Source: Diphasiastrum complanatum (taxonomy: Eukaryota > Streptophyta > Lycopodiopsida > Lycopodiales > Lycopodiaceae). From it: a stretch of 64,000 bases of DNA. Both the position numbers and the translations under genes were made by a program. Shown here one piece after another: positions 21,775 to 34,937 of the stretch. Below the pieces are notes generated by a model, which ran no database searches, was not told the DNA's origin, and saw nothing but the letters and a program-made list of their open reading frames with translations. The stretch lies in assembly GCA_029204225.1 (NCBI GenBank), contig CM055103.1, positions 7,147,581 through 7,211,580 of the forward strand, in the 5' to 3' direction. Within the stretch, counting starts at the first letter, position 1. Every line of letters starts with the position of its first letter.

Positions 21775-22843
21775 GTCAAGTACCTTAAGTGTTGGATTTA
21801 TCTCCTCTACTCTCCTAAATCCCATGTTAATCTGTTTTCATTCATATCGCTGCATTATTACTCGTGTTGTCGCACAGTTTGCAGAAAATACAAGGAAAGT
21901 CGATGACAGTGTTCCTTCGACTTTCCCAACATTCTTGACTTATTGGCTTGCCCGAAGTCTTCGACGATCATCAAAGGTCACTATTTAAAAGGAGCTCTGC
22001 AGGATCGACTTCATCGAAGTCCATGTCATCGACATCTTGACATCAAATTCCATAGACATCAAAGTTTGTCGATTTGTCGATGACTTGGGCTTCTTTTGCA
22101 TTCTTCGGCTTCTTCGACTTTTTTGGCTTCTTTGGCTTTTTTGCATTTTTTGACTTCTTCGGCTTTTTCGCAAAAGTAACCAAAGCCATTCCTTGATAGT
22201 CGAATGTCGGATTTCACACTCACCTCCTGTTTGTGCAAACTAACTTGACAATGACAGCAGCCATCCATGATCTCCTCGCACAACAGCCTCACGCCATCTC
22301 TAGTACCTTTCATCTGCACAAATGTAAATTGTCTATAGCTGATCAAATGTAATATACAATAATGTAGTAATACAATACCAGATGCGATAAGTTGATTATT
22401 GATATGCTCAAGCACGCATTTGACGGTGAGACGCTAGCTTATCAAAGGCAAACACTGTAGATGCCTGTGTGCATCAATTTTTTATTTTTTTTTCAGACGG
22501 ATTTGTCAATATAGTCATAGCTATTAAAGATTGTAGTTAGCTTTGTGAGCATGCAGTTTCGTCCGCAATTGTCTTGTGCTCACCTGCATTATCAAACTTG
22601 TATTTCATTATACTTAATTTGAATAAACTACTATCTGGTTCTGCATTTAGATTTTGTCAGTATCGCATGCTTTCCACTTTCTGTCTAACTTTCTGATTGC
22701 CTTGTTTGGTTGTTAGCTCTTTGCTTCCGCAACTACCGTGCAATCAAGCTCTAACTTATTCTTGTGTTCGCCTATTGTTACCAGTAGTGCACACACTGAG
22801 GTGAACACGTTCTGATCTTCATCGGACACTCGTTCAACCAACA
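21775..22843 (+). mobile_element. LTR C (copia)
   Basis: 1069 bp, starting TGTCAAGTACC after a purine tract and ending CAACCAACA before a TGGTATCAAAGC primer site. It carries an internal stretch near 22080-22170 made of variants of TTCTTCGGCTTC. A 70-base segment of the same family recurs at 4152-4222. Having a purine tract on one side and a primer site on the other, it looks like the shared LTR of two head-to-tail copies. Confidence 0.65.
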
Positions 22844-23147
22844 TGGTATCAAAGCTATTTCTATAGCCTAATAAGCTTCTCACAGAACCTGATTCTATTA
22901 GCCGATAGCATCGCTGTTTTCTTGTTCTATAAGTTGCGTTAGATTTTCATTCTTAAGTCACTAATAGTTGTTACTATCACCTAGACTAACTATCAACACG
23001 GATTCCCAAGGGAAGGCAAGTCTTATCATGGACAAGCTTGATGGAGCCAATTACCATCTATGGAAATTTAAGATGAGAACTATGCTTATGGCTAAGGAGT
23101 TGTATGACGTTTTCACAGGTGTAGAGGCAAGACCCGAAGCTGACAAC
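22844..23147 (+). pseudogene. Primer site, leader and gag start of copia C
   Basis: TGGTATCAAAGC at 22844-22855 is one base off the initiator tRNA-Met site. Gag begins at ATG 23028: MDKLDGANYHLWKFKMRTML, then LMAKELYDVF, the standard copia gag opening. After about 40 residues it is cut at 23147 by the LTR of gypsy G1. Earlier in-frame codons from 22968 do not look like gag. Confidence 0.7.
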
Positions 23148-23343
23148 TGTTAGCTGATGCCATGCCACGAGGTGTTGAAGCAGTGTTTCATCACTCAAAA
23201 GGGCTTCTAGTAGAGATGAAGTTGAGAGCCGAGTTTGAGAGCACAAGAATTACTAGTGCTAGGCTAAGTTGTATATTTTGTTAGCCCCATGGTAATTCCC
23301 AAAAAATGGAAAACCATGTGGGAGCTAGTAATTTGGGCCCTCT
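23148..23343 (+). mobile_element. 5' LTR of gypsy G1, part left of insert B
   Basis: Starts TGTTAGCTGATGCC. It matches the reverse complement of the G1-type LTR at 51303-52369 (TGTTAGTTGATGCC). It is interrupted at 23343 by element B and resumes at 29493. Confidence 0.8.
23339..23343. repeat. Target-site duplication of B, left copy
   Basis: CCTCT directly before element B, repeated at 29488-29492 after it. Confidence 0.9.
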
Positions 23344-24024
23344 TGTTAAAAATTCACAGTTCTAGCTTGACTAGTTTTGGTCATATGACTTGTAAATAGT
23401 TATATAGTCATGATGTGGCTTGTCACACGTGCCAAATAGCATAGGATTCCATTCATAAGGATTTCTCAAATAGACCTAAGTGTTAGAACCTTTGGAATGA
23501 GTCCAAATTATGTTTAGATACAAGGGAGAAAAAATAGGAGCTATTTTTGGTAATTTTTGCATTGTTGAGGGATCTCCAAGATTCCAACCCTAACCTGGTA
23601 GGGATGAAAGATCCACCAAATTTAGCATTAGGGATAGGTTTAGGGCTACTCATACCTGCCCAAAACCGTGATGGATCATGTATATATAGGTGATGATATC
23701 TCACCAAAATCAATCAAGCAATTTCATGTTTTTTCTCTCATAATGGTGCAATTGCTCTCTATGTTCATAATTGTTTGAGTACTTGTGATTACTAATGATT
23801 ATAGGATTGAATGTAGGTCTGGTGTACAGTACTCAGACTGTGGGAGGCCGTACTTTCACACGTGTGAAGCCTTCTTCAAGGATTTGGGCCATTTAGTGAG
23901 GTTCAAGCATAGATTTTTGATGGATTTTGATGGTTCAACTTGTGCTAATCTTATGAAATCATAATCTATTGTTTCCCTCATCATTTCAAGTGTTTTAGGA
24001 TCCTTATTTGCTGTAATTTTTACA
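23344..24024 (+). mobile_element. 5' LTR of copia element B
   Basis: 681 bp, TGTTAAAAATTCAC...TAATTTTTACA. By eye there are about 11 substitutions and one 1-base indel against the right LTR, so B is older than A. It carries a TATA-like TGTATATATAGG near 23679 and the palindrome TTCACACGTGTGAA at 23855-23868. Confidence 0.95.
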
Positions 24025-24037
24025 TGGTATCAGAGCC
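24025..24037 (+). other. Primer binding site of element B
   Basis: TGGTATCAGAGCC, complementary to plant initiator tRNA-Met, directly after the 5' LTR. Confidence 0.95.
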
Positions 24038-24836
24038 TAAAGGCTGAAATGAGCTAAATCCTTGGTTTTCATTCAATTTGATCACAATTTTTGATCTAAA
24101 TCTTGTGTAGATTGGATCTTAGCATCTAGTATTGATTCTAGAACTCAAAGTGAGTCAAATACATTGGAGATTGGTGTTGTGTGACTTCATTTGCAGGTGT
24201 TTAGGTGTCTAAAACCAGAGGCAAAGTTGAATTCAATTCACATTACCAAGATAGCAAGTTTTGCTTGCTCCAAGCATTGATTTCTAAGCGAGTTTTGGAG
24301 GTGATTTCATAGAGGAGGCTTTCTAGCATTCAAGGAGAGGGAAGATCAGAGTTTTGGGGACTCTTCAAGGCTGTTCTAAGGTGTAGTAGGCACCTCCTAA
24401 AGTGATTTAGGTTCAGTCCAACCATTGCTTGACTTATGCACCAAATTAGATCAATTTTTCATCAATTTTGATCATTTTTTGTTTGTGATTGGATAGTAGA
24501 TTGTGTTGCATCCTCATTAAGTTCCATTTAGATCTTTTACAAGTGATTTTGGAAGTATATTAGGTTGCTAAAATTCACTCTTGATCAGATCATTTGGGAA
24601 GCTTTAATGTTCTTTATAGAAAGAGGGGCAATTCTACTAGTATTGTCTACTTCAATCAAGCAAGTGCATTGTTTCTAGTATTCTATGATTTGATTTTGTT
24701 AGAGATCATTATTAGATCTTTATAGGAAGTCTATTACTGATCTTTTCAGGTCCCTAAGAAGTGGGATAAGGTAGACCTTCAATCAAATCAATAGAAGTAA
24801 CTTTCATTTGTGTCAAGTCCTTGATTAGGAGACTAG
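24038..24836 (+). other. Leader of element B
   Basis: About 800 bases of untranslated leader, near-identical to that of element A. No frame or recognised signal. Confidence 0.7.
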
Positions 24837-27800
24837 ATGGCATCTATAAATGCATATCTTTTGGATACTAATGAAAGGCTCAACAAAACTAACTATTCCA
24901 TATGGAAAGTTAGAATGGAATCCATCATGGTCATGCAAGATCTGATGGAAATTGTAAATGGTAAGGAGGGTGAACCTATTCATCCTCAAGAAAAAGCCAA
25001 ATACATCAAGAGGTGCAATGTTGCACTACATTGCATAAAAATGAATGTTGCAAATGAACTCTTAAGAGAGGTAGGAGATTGCACTTCAGCTCAAGATGCT
25101 TGGGAGACTCTGGAAAAGGTCTATGAATCCAAGAATCAAACTAGAATGTTAGCTTTGAAGAATCAAATCTATAGAAGCTATCAAAAGAAAGGAGAGAGTG
25201 CACATACTTTTGTCCTAAGAGTAAAGGAATTGAACAAAGAGCTAGCCTTTATAGGTGATCCTATCAAGGATGAAGAGCTTGTTCAACTCATATTGAATGG
25301 ACTAAGCTTTGAATTTGACAATTTGGTTCAGGGATATGCAATTATGGGTAAGCTACCCATACTTGAAGAACTCCAAGGCACACTCATGGCCGAGGAATCA
25401 AGAAGGAGCCAAATGCAAGAGAGGATGGATAGGCTTTCCATCCAAGGTGAAGATGACCAAGCTCTCTTCACCAAGGGCAAAGGCAAGTCCAAAGGCAAAG
25501 TATCAACATTCAAGAAGTCTACAAAGCTTGAGGATCAAGCAGGATCCTCAAAGGCATCTCCATCAACCACCAAAGTCAAGAAGGACAAATCAAAGGTGAA
25601 GTGCTACTATTGTAGCAAGATGGGGCATTATGCCTTGGAATGCTTCAAGAGGAAGCAAGATCAAAGCCAAGCCAACATGAGCAAAGAGGAGGAGGAGGAG
25701 AGTTCACATGAGGACTCTCTCATGATGTCCATATTTTCTTCAACAAGCTTCAAAGGAGAAGATCCTTGGTGGATTGACTCGGGTGCTAGTTCACACATGA
25801 CTAGTAAAAGGGAGTTTTTCTCTTCTCTATTATCTTATGATGGACCTATAAAGTCTATCTATACAGCAAATGATGAAGCTTGTAAGATTGAAGGAGTTGG
25901 TAGCATTCCCCTTTGCTTAGGATCTTCCAAAAAGATCAACATAGAAGGTGTTTTGTACATTCCTACAATAACAAAGAATCTACTAAGTGTTGGCCAAATG
26001 GTAGACAATGGTTTCAATGTTGACTTTGCTTCAAATGAATGTTTCATCAAGAAGAAGGATAAGATAGTGGCTAAGGGCACTAAACTTGGCAAACTTTATA
26101 AGTTGGATGCATTTGTGGATACTAATGTTGTCATGTTGGCCGAGAAGAGCAAGATATCTACCTTTACTTTATGGCACAAAAGACTTGGACATGTCAACTC
26201 GGGTTCCATGGAGGCTATGATCAAGGAGGAGTATGCTTTAGGCCTACCAAGGTCTATTGGGAAGGAAGACAAGGTTTGTGAAGCTTGTGCCTTATCCAAG
26301 GCACATAAGAAGGTGTTTCCTAACTCCATCACAAAGTCATCTCATCCTCTTGAACTCATATACTCGGATGTGCACATTGCTAGCACCAAATCTAATGGAG
26401 GTTCATCCATGTTTTTAACCTTCATTGATGACTACTCAAGATATTGTTGGGTGTTCTTACTTTCCTTCAAGTCTCAAGTATTTGATACTTTTGTAAAGTT
26501 CAAGTTGTTTGTGGAAAAGCATCATAATCATAGCATCAAGATTCTTAGAAGTGACAATGGTGGAGAATTCATCTCCAATGAGTTCAAGGCCTTTTGTGAG
26601 GAGGAAGGGATCAAGAAAGAGACTTCTTGTCCTTACACTCCTCAACAAAATGGAGTTGCTGAAAGAAGGAATAGAACATTATGTGAATGTTCTAAGGCTT
26701 TAAGATTAGATGCTTGTTTGCCCAAATCCTTTTGGGGTGAGTCTCTTGTATGTGCAAACTACTTGATGAATAGGGTGCCTTGCAAAGCAATTGAAGGCAA
26801 AACTCCTTATGAGATGTTGTATGGAAAGAAACCCAATCTTAATCACTTGAAAGTTTCTGGGTGTATATGTTATGTGCATGTGCCATTGGAAACAAGAACC
26901 AAGGAGGATCCATCTTCCACAAGAGGGATCATGCTTGGATATGCAAGCTCAAGCAAGGGCTACAAAGTCTATCTCCCATCCTTGAACAAATTTGTTGTTT
27001 CAAGGGATGTCATCTTTGATGAACATCATATGCATATGCTTGAAGAAGGCTCAAGTGCTCCAACAATCAAGAAGAAGATGGCCGAGGAGCAAGATCTTGG
27101 TTTTGAGGAGAAGCTCATGGAGGAGCAAGCACCAAACCCACCTATCACACCAAGGAGATCTTCAAGGGCAAAAGTGGAGCCATCAAGGCTCACATATCAA
27201 GGAAAAGGACAGCAAGTTGAGGGTATCTCATCCACTTCTTATGCTTTATCTAGTTTTGAAGAACCATCTAATGTTGAAGATGCATTGAACTCCAAAGGAT
27301 GGTATAAAGCTATGTTGGATGAGTATGATGCCTTGATTGAGAATGAAACTTGGTTGCTTGTTGAGAGACCTCAAAGGAATGTAATAGGATGCAAGTGGGT
27401 CTTCAAGCTTAAGTTGAATGCAAATGGGAGTGTTAACAAACATAAAGCAAGATTAGTTGCAAAAGGTTATGCTCAAGATAGAGGGATAGACTATGAGGAA
27501 ACTTTTGCACCCGTGGCCAAGATGGTCACAATAAGGCTAATCATTGCACTTGCATCACATTTTGGATGGATTCTATGTCAAATGGATGTCTCTAATGCTT
27601 TCTTGAATGGTTTTTTGGAAGAGGATATCTATATGGAGCAGCCACAAGGGTTCATCAAGCATGGAATGGAGAACAAAGTATGCCATCTCCAAAGAAGCAT
27701 CTATGGCTTGAAGCAAGCCTCGAGATCTTGGAATTCAAGACTACATTGCTATCTTATTTCACTTTTTTTTGTTCAAAGTGAATATGATCCCACTCTTTAC

Positions 27801-28791
27801 ATTAAGTTTGATGATGTTGGTATTGTACTTTTACTCATTTATGTAGATGACATCATCATTAGTGGAAATAGTGTTGATGGTATTGAAAAAATCAAGATAG
27901 ATCTATCCTTAGAGTTCAAGATGGTAGATCTAGGGTGTCTTCACTTCATCTTAGGCATAGAAGTACTTAGAGGGTCTGATTTTATCTTTATAAGTCAAGT
28001 AAACTATGCCCAAAGTCTTTTGAAGAAGTTTAAGATGGAAGTATGCAAAAGTGTTGACACACCAATGGAGCAAGATGTAAAAGTGCCAAATGAAGATGAT
28101 GAAAGATCCTTCATGGACATCACTTTGTCTAGGCAACTTATAGGTTCCTTAATGTGGATCACTATAACTAGACCAGATCTTAGCTTTAGTGTATGTAGGT
28201 TGAGCCAATCCATGCAAAAGCCATTGAATATCCATTGGAAGAAGGCTAAGAGGATTCTAAGATACATCTCGGGTACATTGGATTTTGGGATTCTATATAG
28301 AGGAGATGTGATTAACCTTCATGCATTTAGTGATTCAGATTTTGCAGGGGACAAGAGGGATAGGAAATCAGCAAGTGCCTATTCAACTTTCATAGGAGAA
28401 GGTGTCAAAAAAGCAAGAAACTATATCTCTATCTTCAACCGAGGCCGAGTACAAAGCTTTGACAACCACTACAAAGGAGGTACTTTGGATCAAGATATTA
28501 TTGGTGGAGCTAAAGATCATGGATTCAGAGGAGGCACCAATCATCTACAATGACAATATATCAGCCCAACACCTTGCATATAAACCAATCTTCGATGCAA
28601 GATCTAAGCACATTGAGATATGCCATCACTTTGTGAGAGAAATGGTGCAAGCCAAGGAGATTGCTTTGGAGCATGTTCCAAGCAATGAATGTGTAGCTGA
28701 TCTACTTACTAAACCACTTCAAAAGACACCTTTTATGAAGTTCAGATCATCACTTGGAGTGATTAGTAAAGCCATGATTGAACCAAGCTAG
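24837..28791 (+). pseudogene. Ty1/copia gag-pol, frameshifted in RNase H (element B)
   Basis: Sister of the A polyprotein, differing at about fourteen residues before the break. Gag, zinc knuckle, protease DSG, integrase triad (with GVAER intact) and RT YVDD are all readable in one frame from 24837. At 28410 the sequence lacks 14 bases present in A (GGTTTCATGGCTTT), which shifts the frame inside RNase H just after FIGEGV. The true frame resumes at 28402-28791 with SKKQETISLSS, HARSKHIEICHHFVRE and LTKPLQKTPF. The long frame continues with unrelated residues to 28553. B would make integrase and RT but no complete RNase H, so it could move only with help. Confidence 0.92.
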
Positions 28792-28796
28792 ATAGT

Positions 28797-28805
28797 GAGG
28801 AGGAG
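28797..28805 (+). other. Polypurine tract of element B
   Basis: GAGGAGGAG directly before the 3' LTR. Confidence 0.85.
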
Positions 28806-29487
28806 TGTTAAAAATTCACAATTCTAACTTGACTAGTTTTGGTCATATGACTTTTAAATAGTTATATGGTCATGATGTGGCTTGTCACACGTGCCAAATA
28901 GCATAGGATTCCATTCATAAGGATGTTCTCAAGTAGACCTAAGTGTTAGAACCTTTGGAATGAGTCCAAATTATGCTTAGATACAAGGGAGAAAAAATAG
29001 GAGCTATTTTTGGTAATTTTTGCATTGTTGAGGGATCTCCAAGATTCCAACCCTAACTTGGTAGGGATGAAAGATCCACCAAAATTAGCATTAGGGATAG
29101 GTTTAGGGCTACTCATACCTGCCCAAAACCGTGATGGATCATGTATATATAGGTGATGATATCTCACCAAAATCAATCAAGCAATTTCATGTTTTTTCTC
29201 TCATAATGGTGCAATTGCTCTCTATGTTCATAATTGTTTGAGTACTTGTGATTACTAATGATTATAGGATTGAATGTAGGTCTGGTGTACAGTACTCAGA
29301 CTATGGGAGGCCGTACTTTCACACGTGTGAAGCCTTCTTCAAGGATTTGGGCCGTTTAGTGAGGTTCAAGCATAGATTTTTGATGGATTTTGATGGTTCA
29401 ACTTGTGCTAATCTTATGATATCATAATCTATTGTTTCCCTCATCATTTCAAGTGTTTTAGGATCCTTATTTGCTGTAATTTTTACA
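28806..29487 (+). mobile_element. 3' LTR of copia element B
   Basis: 682 bp, pair of 23344-24024. Palindrome TTCACACGTGTGAA at 29318-29331. Followed by the CCTCT duplication. Confidence 0.95.
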
Positions 29488-30345
29488 CCTCTCAACTTGA
29501 GATGTATTTTGAATCAAGAGGCCTCCCAATAATGAGTAAATTAAGGGATGATTTTCTTAATATGTGTAAATCAAGAGGTGGAATCCAAACTGTTATAGAA
29601 ATGGTTTCACCCACTCATGGGTATATATGAGGGCCTCCTACATGAGTTACAGAGCATAAGAATTGTAATGAGATGTTGTTGAACTGTTAATTGAAAATCC
29701 TTCTATTTGCATTTCCTTCTATGCTCCATCTTCATGCATTCAGTGTGGGTACTAGTGTGTGAATGTGATTGTTGTTGTTGATTCTTCTTTTCTTCAGGTT
29801 TGGTTTTGTGATCAGAATCAGGTAGATGTGCAAGGCTTGGTAGAAGATCATAACCACTTAGATTTGATGCTGCATTGTGCTTGACTCCATGAGGAGTTCT
29901 TATTACAAATGTTGAGTGATATTTGTTATAAGCACTTTGTAGGATCTTGCAGTTCTTAGTTAGATTCAGTTTTGTTGATCTGATGAGTTCAGTAGGAGTA
30001 TATTCAATCTTGCTCATTGTTTCTTGTTTAGATTATATTAGTAATAGTCTGCATTCTATAAGAAACTAAGAAATATCTTAAACAGATTGTGGAACATAGA
30101 TATATGAGTCTTGATAGATCATAGATTTAAGTTGAGCTTCCATTATCAGTCAAGAATCGAGATCAGGCCGTAGATGTGCCAATCTGACAGGCAGGGTACA
30201 TTACCATTATACTACATAGAGTGACCAGAAGAGAAGCAGAGCTCTATCTGTTGTAGGCTGATAGGAAATCTGAATCAGTAGCATAGGATTCTACTAGCAG
30301 TAGGTTGTACAATCAGTAAACATTGTGCTAGTGAATCACCAAACA
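29488..30345 (+). mobile_element. 5' LTR of gypsy G1, part right of insert B
   Basis: The first five bases (CCTCT) are the right target duplication of B. The sequence then follows the same course as the reverse complement of 51303-52160: TATATGAGGGCC against TATAAATAGAGGCC, then CTTCATGCATT, then a tRNA-like module at about 30150-30225. It ends ACCAAACA at 30345, next to a gypsy primer site. Without B the LTR would be about 1.05 kb, close to the 1067 bp of the other copy. Confidence 0.75.
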
Positions 30346-30360
30346 TTGGTGCCCGTTGCT
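30346..30360 (+). other. Primer binding site of gypsy G1
   Basis: TTGGTGCCCGTTGCT directly after the LTR end. It resembles the plant gypsy site TTGGCGCCGTTGCC. Confidence 0.55.
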
Positions 30361-31426
30361 ATTGATAATCTTCTTAAATTGTCCTATAGAAGTCATATAT
30401 TACAGTCCATCTTCCAGTTCTTTGTGATTCTGACTGCCTGCTTGTTTTCTTGCATTAATCTTTTTTTTACAAGCACGCATTCAATCTCTTTTCTCAGAAC
30501 AGCATTCTATTCGAACACCAATGAAAATAGTTTAAGGAACCAAACGTCGCACCGCTCTCTACCGTTTCACACACTATTTCAAGGGAGGAAGAATGGTCTA
30601 AATGGTTTGCGTCTAGAATTGACAGTCTTAGAACCAACATTTGCACCCGACAACCCAACTTAAAAAATTTCCATCCAACAAGTCTTTTGGGATTTTTGCA
30701 TCCGACGAATTTCCATCCGAAATTACATCCGACAATCTTGTATCCGACATTGCATCTGATGATCTTATATCCGACGTTGCATCCGACGACTAGAACCGCT
30801 GTTGCATCGACCAATTTTTTTAGAAATTTCGCATTTCTTGCATTTTGCATCCGACGAGCTAGACCTGACAATTTGTATTAGACAGTTTTCGCATTTTTTG
30901 GTATTTTTGGCATTTACATTTTTCGGCATTTTCATATTTTTCAGGATTTGCATCCAACGGATTTACACCCGAAGTTGCATCCGACACGTTTTATTCGGGA
31001 TCCTCGCATTCCTCGCAAAACTCAAATTTTGCATCCGATGGATTAGATCCGACACCACAACTAGTGATCTACATCCAACAGCTTTGACAATTTCCATTAC
31101 AGACTTTACCATTGTATATCCAATTTCTGTATTCAAATGTCGAGCACTTATTAGTTCTGAATTACATCCAAAATCCTTGTTTTGACTAGAACAGAGTTGC
31201 ATCCGACATGCAACTGACAACTGCATCCAAGATTGTAACCGACAGCAGATCCGACACTGTCACAAAATTTGCATCCGACACTGCCACTATAGTTTCATCC
31301 AACGAGCTTTTGCTCAGATCTGACTAACCCATTTTTAGAATTACCTATTCTAAACTTGATTTCATTCTAAGGTATTGTCAACCCAATATTTCAAAAAAAA
31401 AAAGTTGAGTCAGACCAGTTTTGATC
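30361..31426 (+). repeat. Leader of G1 with CATCCGAC-type motif cluster
   Basis: An untranslated leader of about 1.07 kb. Between about 30640 and 31330 roughly 25 variants of the word (G)CATCCGAC occur, for example CATCCGACGAAT, TATCCGACGTTG, CATCCGACACTG and CATCCAACGAGC, spaced unevenly at 10-45 bp. Frames over this area on both strands are side effects of the motif. The leader ends at the gag ATG at 31427. Confidence 0.6.
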
Positions 31427-32200
31427 ATGGCAAATATACCAAAAGAACTTCTAGATGTGTTCACACTGAGTGATAATCCAAATGATGAGAATGAGCCTTA
31501 TCGTCTTAGATCTCAGGTGAATCAAGATCCTAGACCATCCAAATGGAGGCCTAATCAATTTTATACCCCTTATGATCAACTTGTTCAACATGCTCACCAT
31601 ACCGCAAGATCTGATAAACAAACACCCAGATTGGAATTACCAAAATCTGATGGTAATGTGGACCCTCATAGATTTTAGCAAATCTTTGAGAATGCATGTG
31701 AAGTATATGGTGAATATATGGATGATGCAAAAGTCCAACTATTTTGAATGACCATGGTGGATAAAGCACGAGAGTGGTTTTCTAACCTCAATCGTGATGA
31801 TAGACGAGATTGGTCAGAATTGAAAGAGTCTTTATTAAACGCTTCCAACCTTTTAGACTCACTAAGAGCCCATTTGTATGACTTAGTAGCATAAAAATAA
31901 CGAGACTATATTGAGCGCTTCAAGCGTCTTAGAAGTCAAATCCAGGAATAGCCAACTGATAAGATGTTGATCATATGGTTTTTAGTTGGCCTTCCAAGAC
32001 GTATTCAGAAAGAGCTTAATCCTAGTGAAGTGTATCATATTCTTAAATCCGCTATGTCCGATGCCATTCGAGAAGAAGATGAAGGGTCCGATGATGAGGA
32101 CCATAAAGAGAAAAGAGCTCACCATTCCTTTCAATGAAAGTTGTCCCAGTGAGCTGAGAGATTTAGACCAAGTCTGGAAATCTCACACACAGACCATATG
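31427..32200 (+). pseudogene. Ty3/gypsy gag remnant (G1)
   Basis: From ATG 31427 the frame reads MANIPKELLDVFTLSDN, then LELPKSDGNVDPHRF, then after a stop VYGEYMDDAKVQLF, DKAREWFSNL, DWSELKESLL, DYIERFKRLRSQ and WFLVGLPRRIQKELN. These are the blocks of the plant Retrotrans_gag family in correct order. Five or so in-frame stops make it dead. No zinc knuckle, protease or RT follows before 33 kb, so G1 is truncated. Confidence 0.8.
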
Positions 32201-33504
<1,304 letters not shown>

Positions 33505-34130
33505 ATGGCTATAAGTGAAGGCTTTATGTTGGAGAGCAATGATAGGCTTACCTCAATCAGCTATTCTACTTGGAAGGTGAGGATGGAGTCCTTATTGGAG
33601 ATGAATGAGTTGATGGAGATTGTTGCAGGTGTGGAGGAGAGGCCTCAAGCACCTCAAGATCAAGTGAGGTATGACAAGAGAGCTAAAAGAGCTCTACACA
33701 TGATTAAGATGAATGTTACCAATGAACTTCTCTAGGAAGTTGGTAAGTACACATCATCTTTGGAGGCTTGGGAAGCTTTGAAGAAGCTTTATGAATCCAA
33801 GTCTACATCAAGAGTGCTTACTCTTAGGAGGAAAATCTTTCAAGTTTTGCAAAAGAAGGAAGAGAGTACTCTTGCTTTTGTTTTGAGGGTTAAGGCATTC
33901 AACAATGAGTTAGCATGTATTGATGAAAGCATTAAGGAGGTAGAACTTGTTCAAGTTATACTTAATGGCTTGTTGGATGATCATGCTAATCTTGTTCTAA
34001 GTCTTGCTATTCAAAAGACTTTGCCAAGTATTGTGGATTTGCAAGAGATCTTGGTGAATGAGGAGTATAGGCTTCAATCAAGAGGAGGTGGATCTACATC
34101 GACATCTCATTATGAAGAGAAGGCTATGGC
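33505..34130 (+). pseudogene. Ty1/copia gag, 5' part (K1)
   Basis: MAISEGFMLESNDRLTS, then STWKVRMESLLEMNELMEIV, IKMNVTNELL, a single stop at 33733-33735, then EVGKYTSSLEAWEALKKLYES and LVQVILNGLLDDHANLV: a copia gag of the same family as K2 and D. The frame leaves gag after SHYEEKAMAF near 34130, where foreign sequence begins. The zinc-knuckle part resumes at about 34940. Confidence 0.8.
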
Positions 34131-34239
34131 TTTTAAGACTATTTATGCCAGTCTTTGCATATGTACAAAAATTCGTAACCGTCAACCGTCTTTGGGATAT
34201 TAGTTTGTCTAGTTGGTTTTAGGTTTACTCATCCATTGG

Positions 34240-34465
34240 CGAAGTCGGTCAGCAAAAAAGACGAAAGTGCCTTAAAATGATTTCTAAGGTATTTTGGCCT
34301 CTTGGCCAGTGTGTCACATTTTTTGCTATGGAGCGTAAAAGGCGAAGGTGCCTTAAAAATGATTTCTACGGTATTTTGGCCACTTGGCCAGTGTGTCACA
34401 TTTTTTGCCAAGGAGTGAAAATGGCGAAAAAGAAGAAGGTGCCTAAAAAATGATTTCTAAATCAT
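34240..34465. repeat. Tandem repeat, about 2.5 copies of 83-90 bp
   Basis: The unit with GGTGCCTTAAAAATGATTTC, GGTATTTTGGCC and GGCCAGTGTGTCACATTTTTTGC recurs starting near 34263, 34346 and (partial) 34436. Non-coding, lying in the segment that splits the K1 gag. Confidence 0.7.
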
Positions 34466-34489
34466 AGAAAATTTCAAAGGGGAAAAATG

Positions 34490-34935
34490 TTAAGGCCTAA
34501 AAAGTATGTTGTCGGCCTTCGGTTTTTCAAGATGCTCATTACTAAGAAATCTAACATGAACAACATCTAACAGATCTTTTGTTGGATGCATATGGTTTGA
34601 TCTAAAAGGAAACCTAGCCTGCTTTCCAAAAATACAGCTATGATAGACAAGGAGATCAACCTTACCAGAAGGATAGTCGAGATCAAGGACCATGGATTGT
34701 TAGGTCATGTTCAAAATAGATGCATGATTCACGTGTCCTAAGCAATGATGCCATCATAATGCTTTATTGACTAGAACAGAGGATTTCAAGGCTTGACTAG
34801 ACTCAAAATAATAGTGTGTCAATCTATATAAGTAACCCTATCTCTTGCCGAGTGCAAGGATCTTATCACTCCTATCAATAATTCTGCATTGATCAGATTC
34901 GAATTCTGCCTTATGACCTATATCTGTAATTCTAC
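34490..34935 (-). pseudogene. Copia pre-integrase fragment (minus)
   Basis: The minus-strand frame contains VYHSCIFGKQARFPFRS and KDLLDVVHV, the CxxC-GKQ...PF and L-x-x-VH blocks that open a copia integrase. It is from a different copia lineage than K1. A short decayed piece inserted in the K1 gag. Confidence 0.6.
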
Positions 34936-34937
34936 TC

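Noticed and set aside
30494-31226. Overlapping frames on both strands in the G1 leader
   Set aside because: Created by the repeated CATCCGAC word, with no matching protein family.
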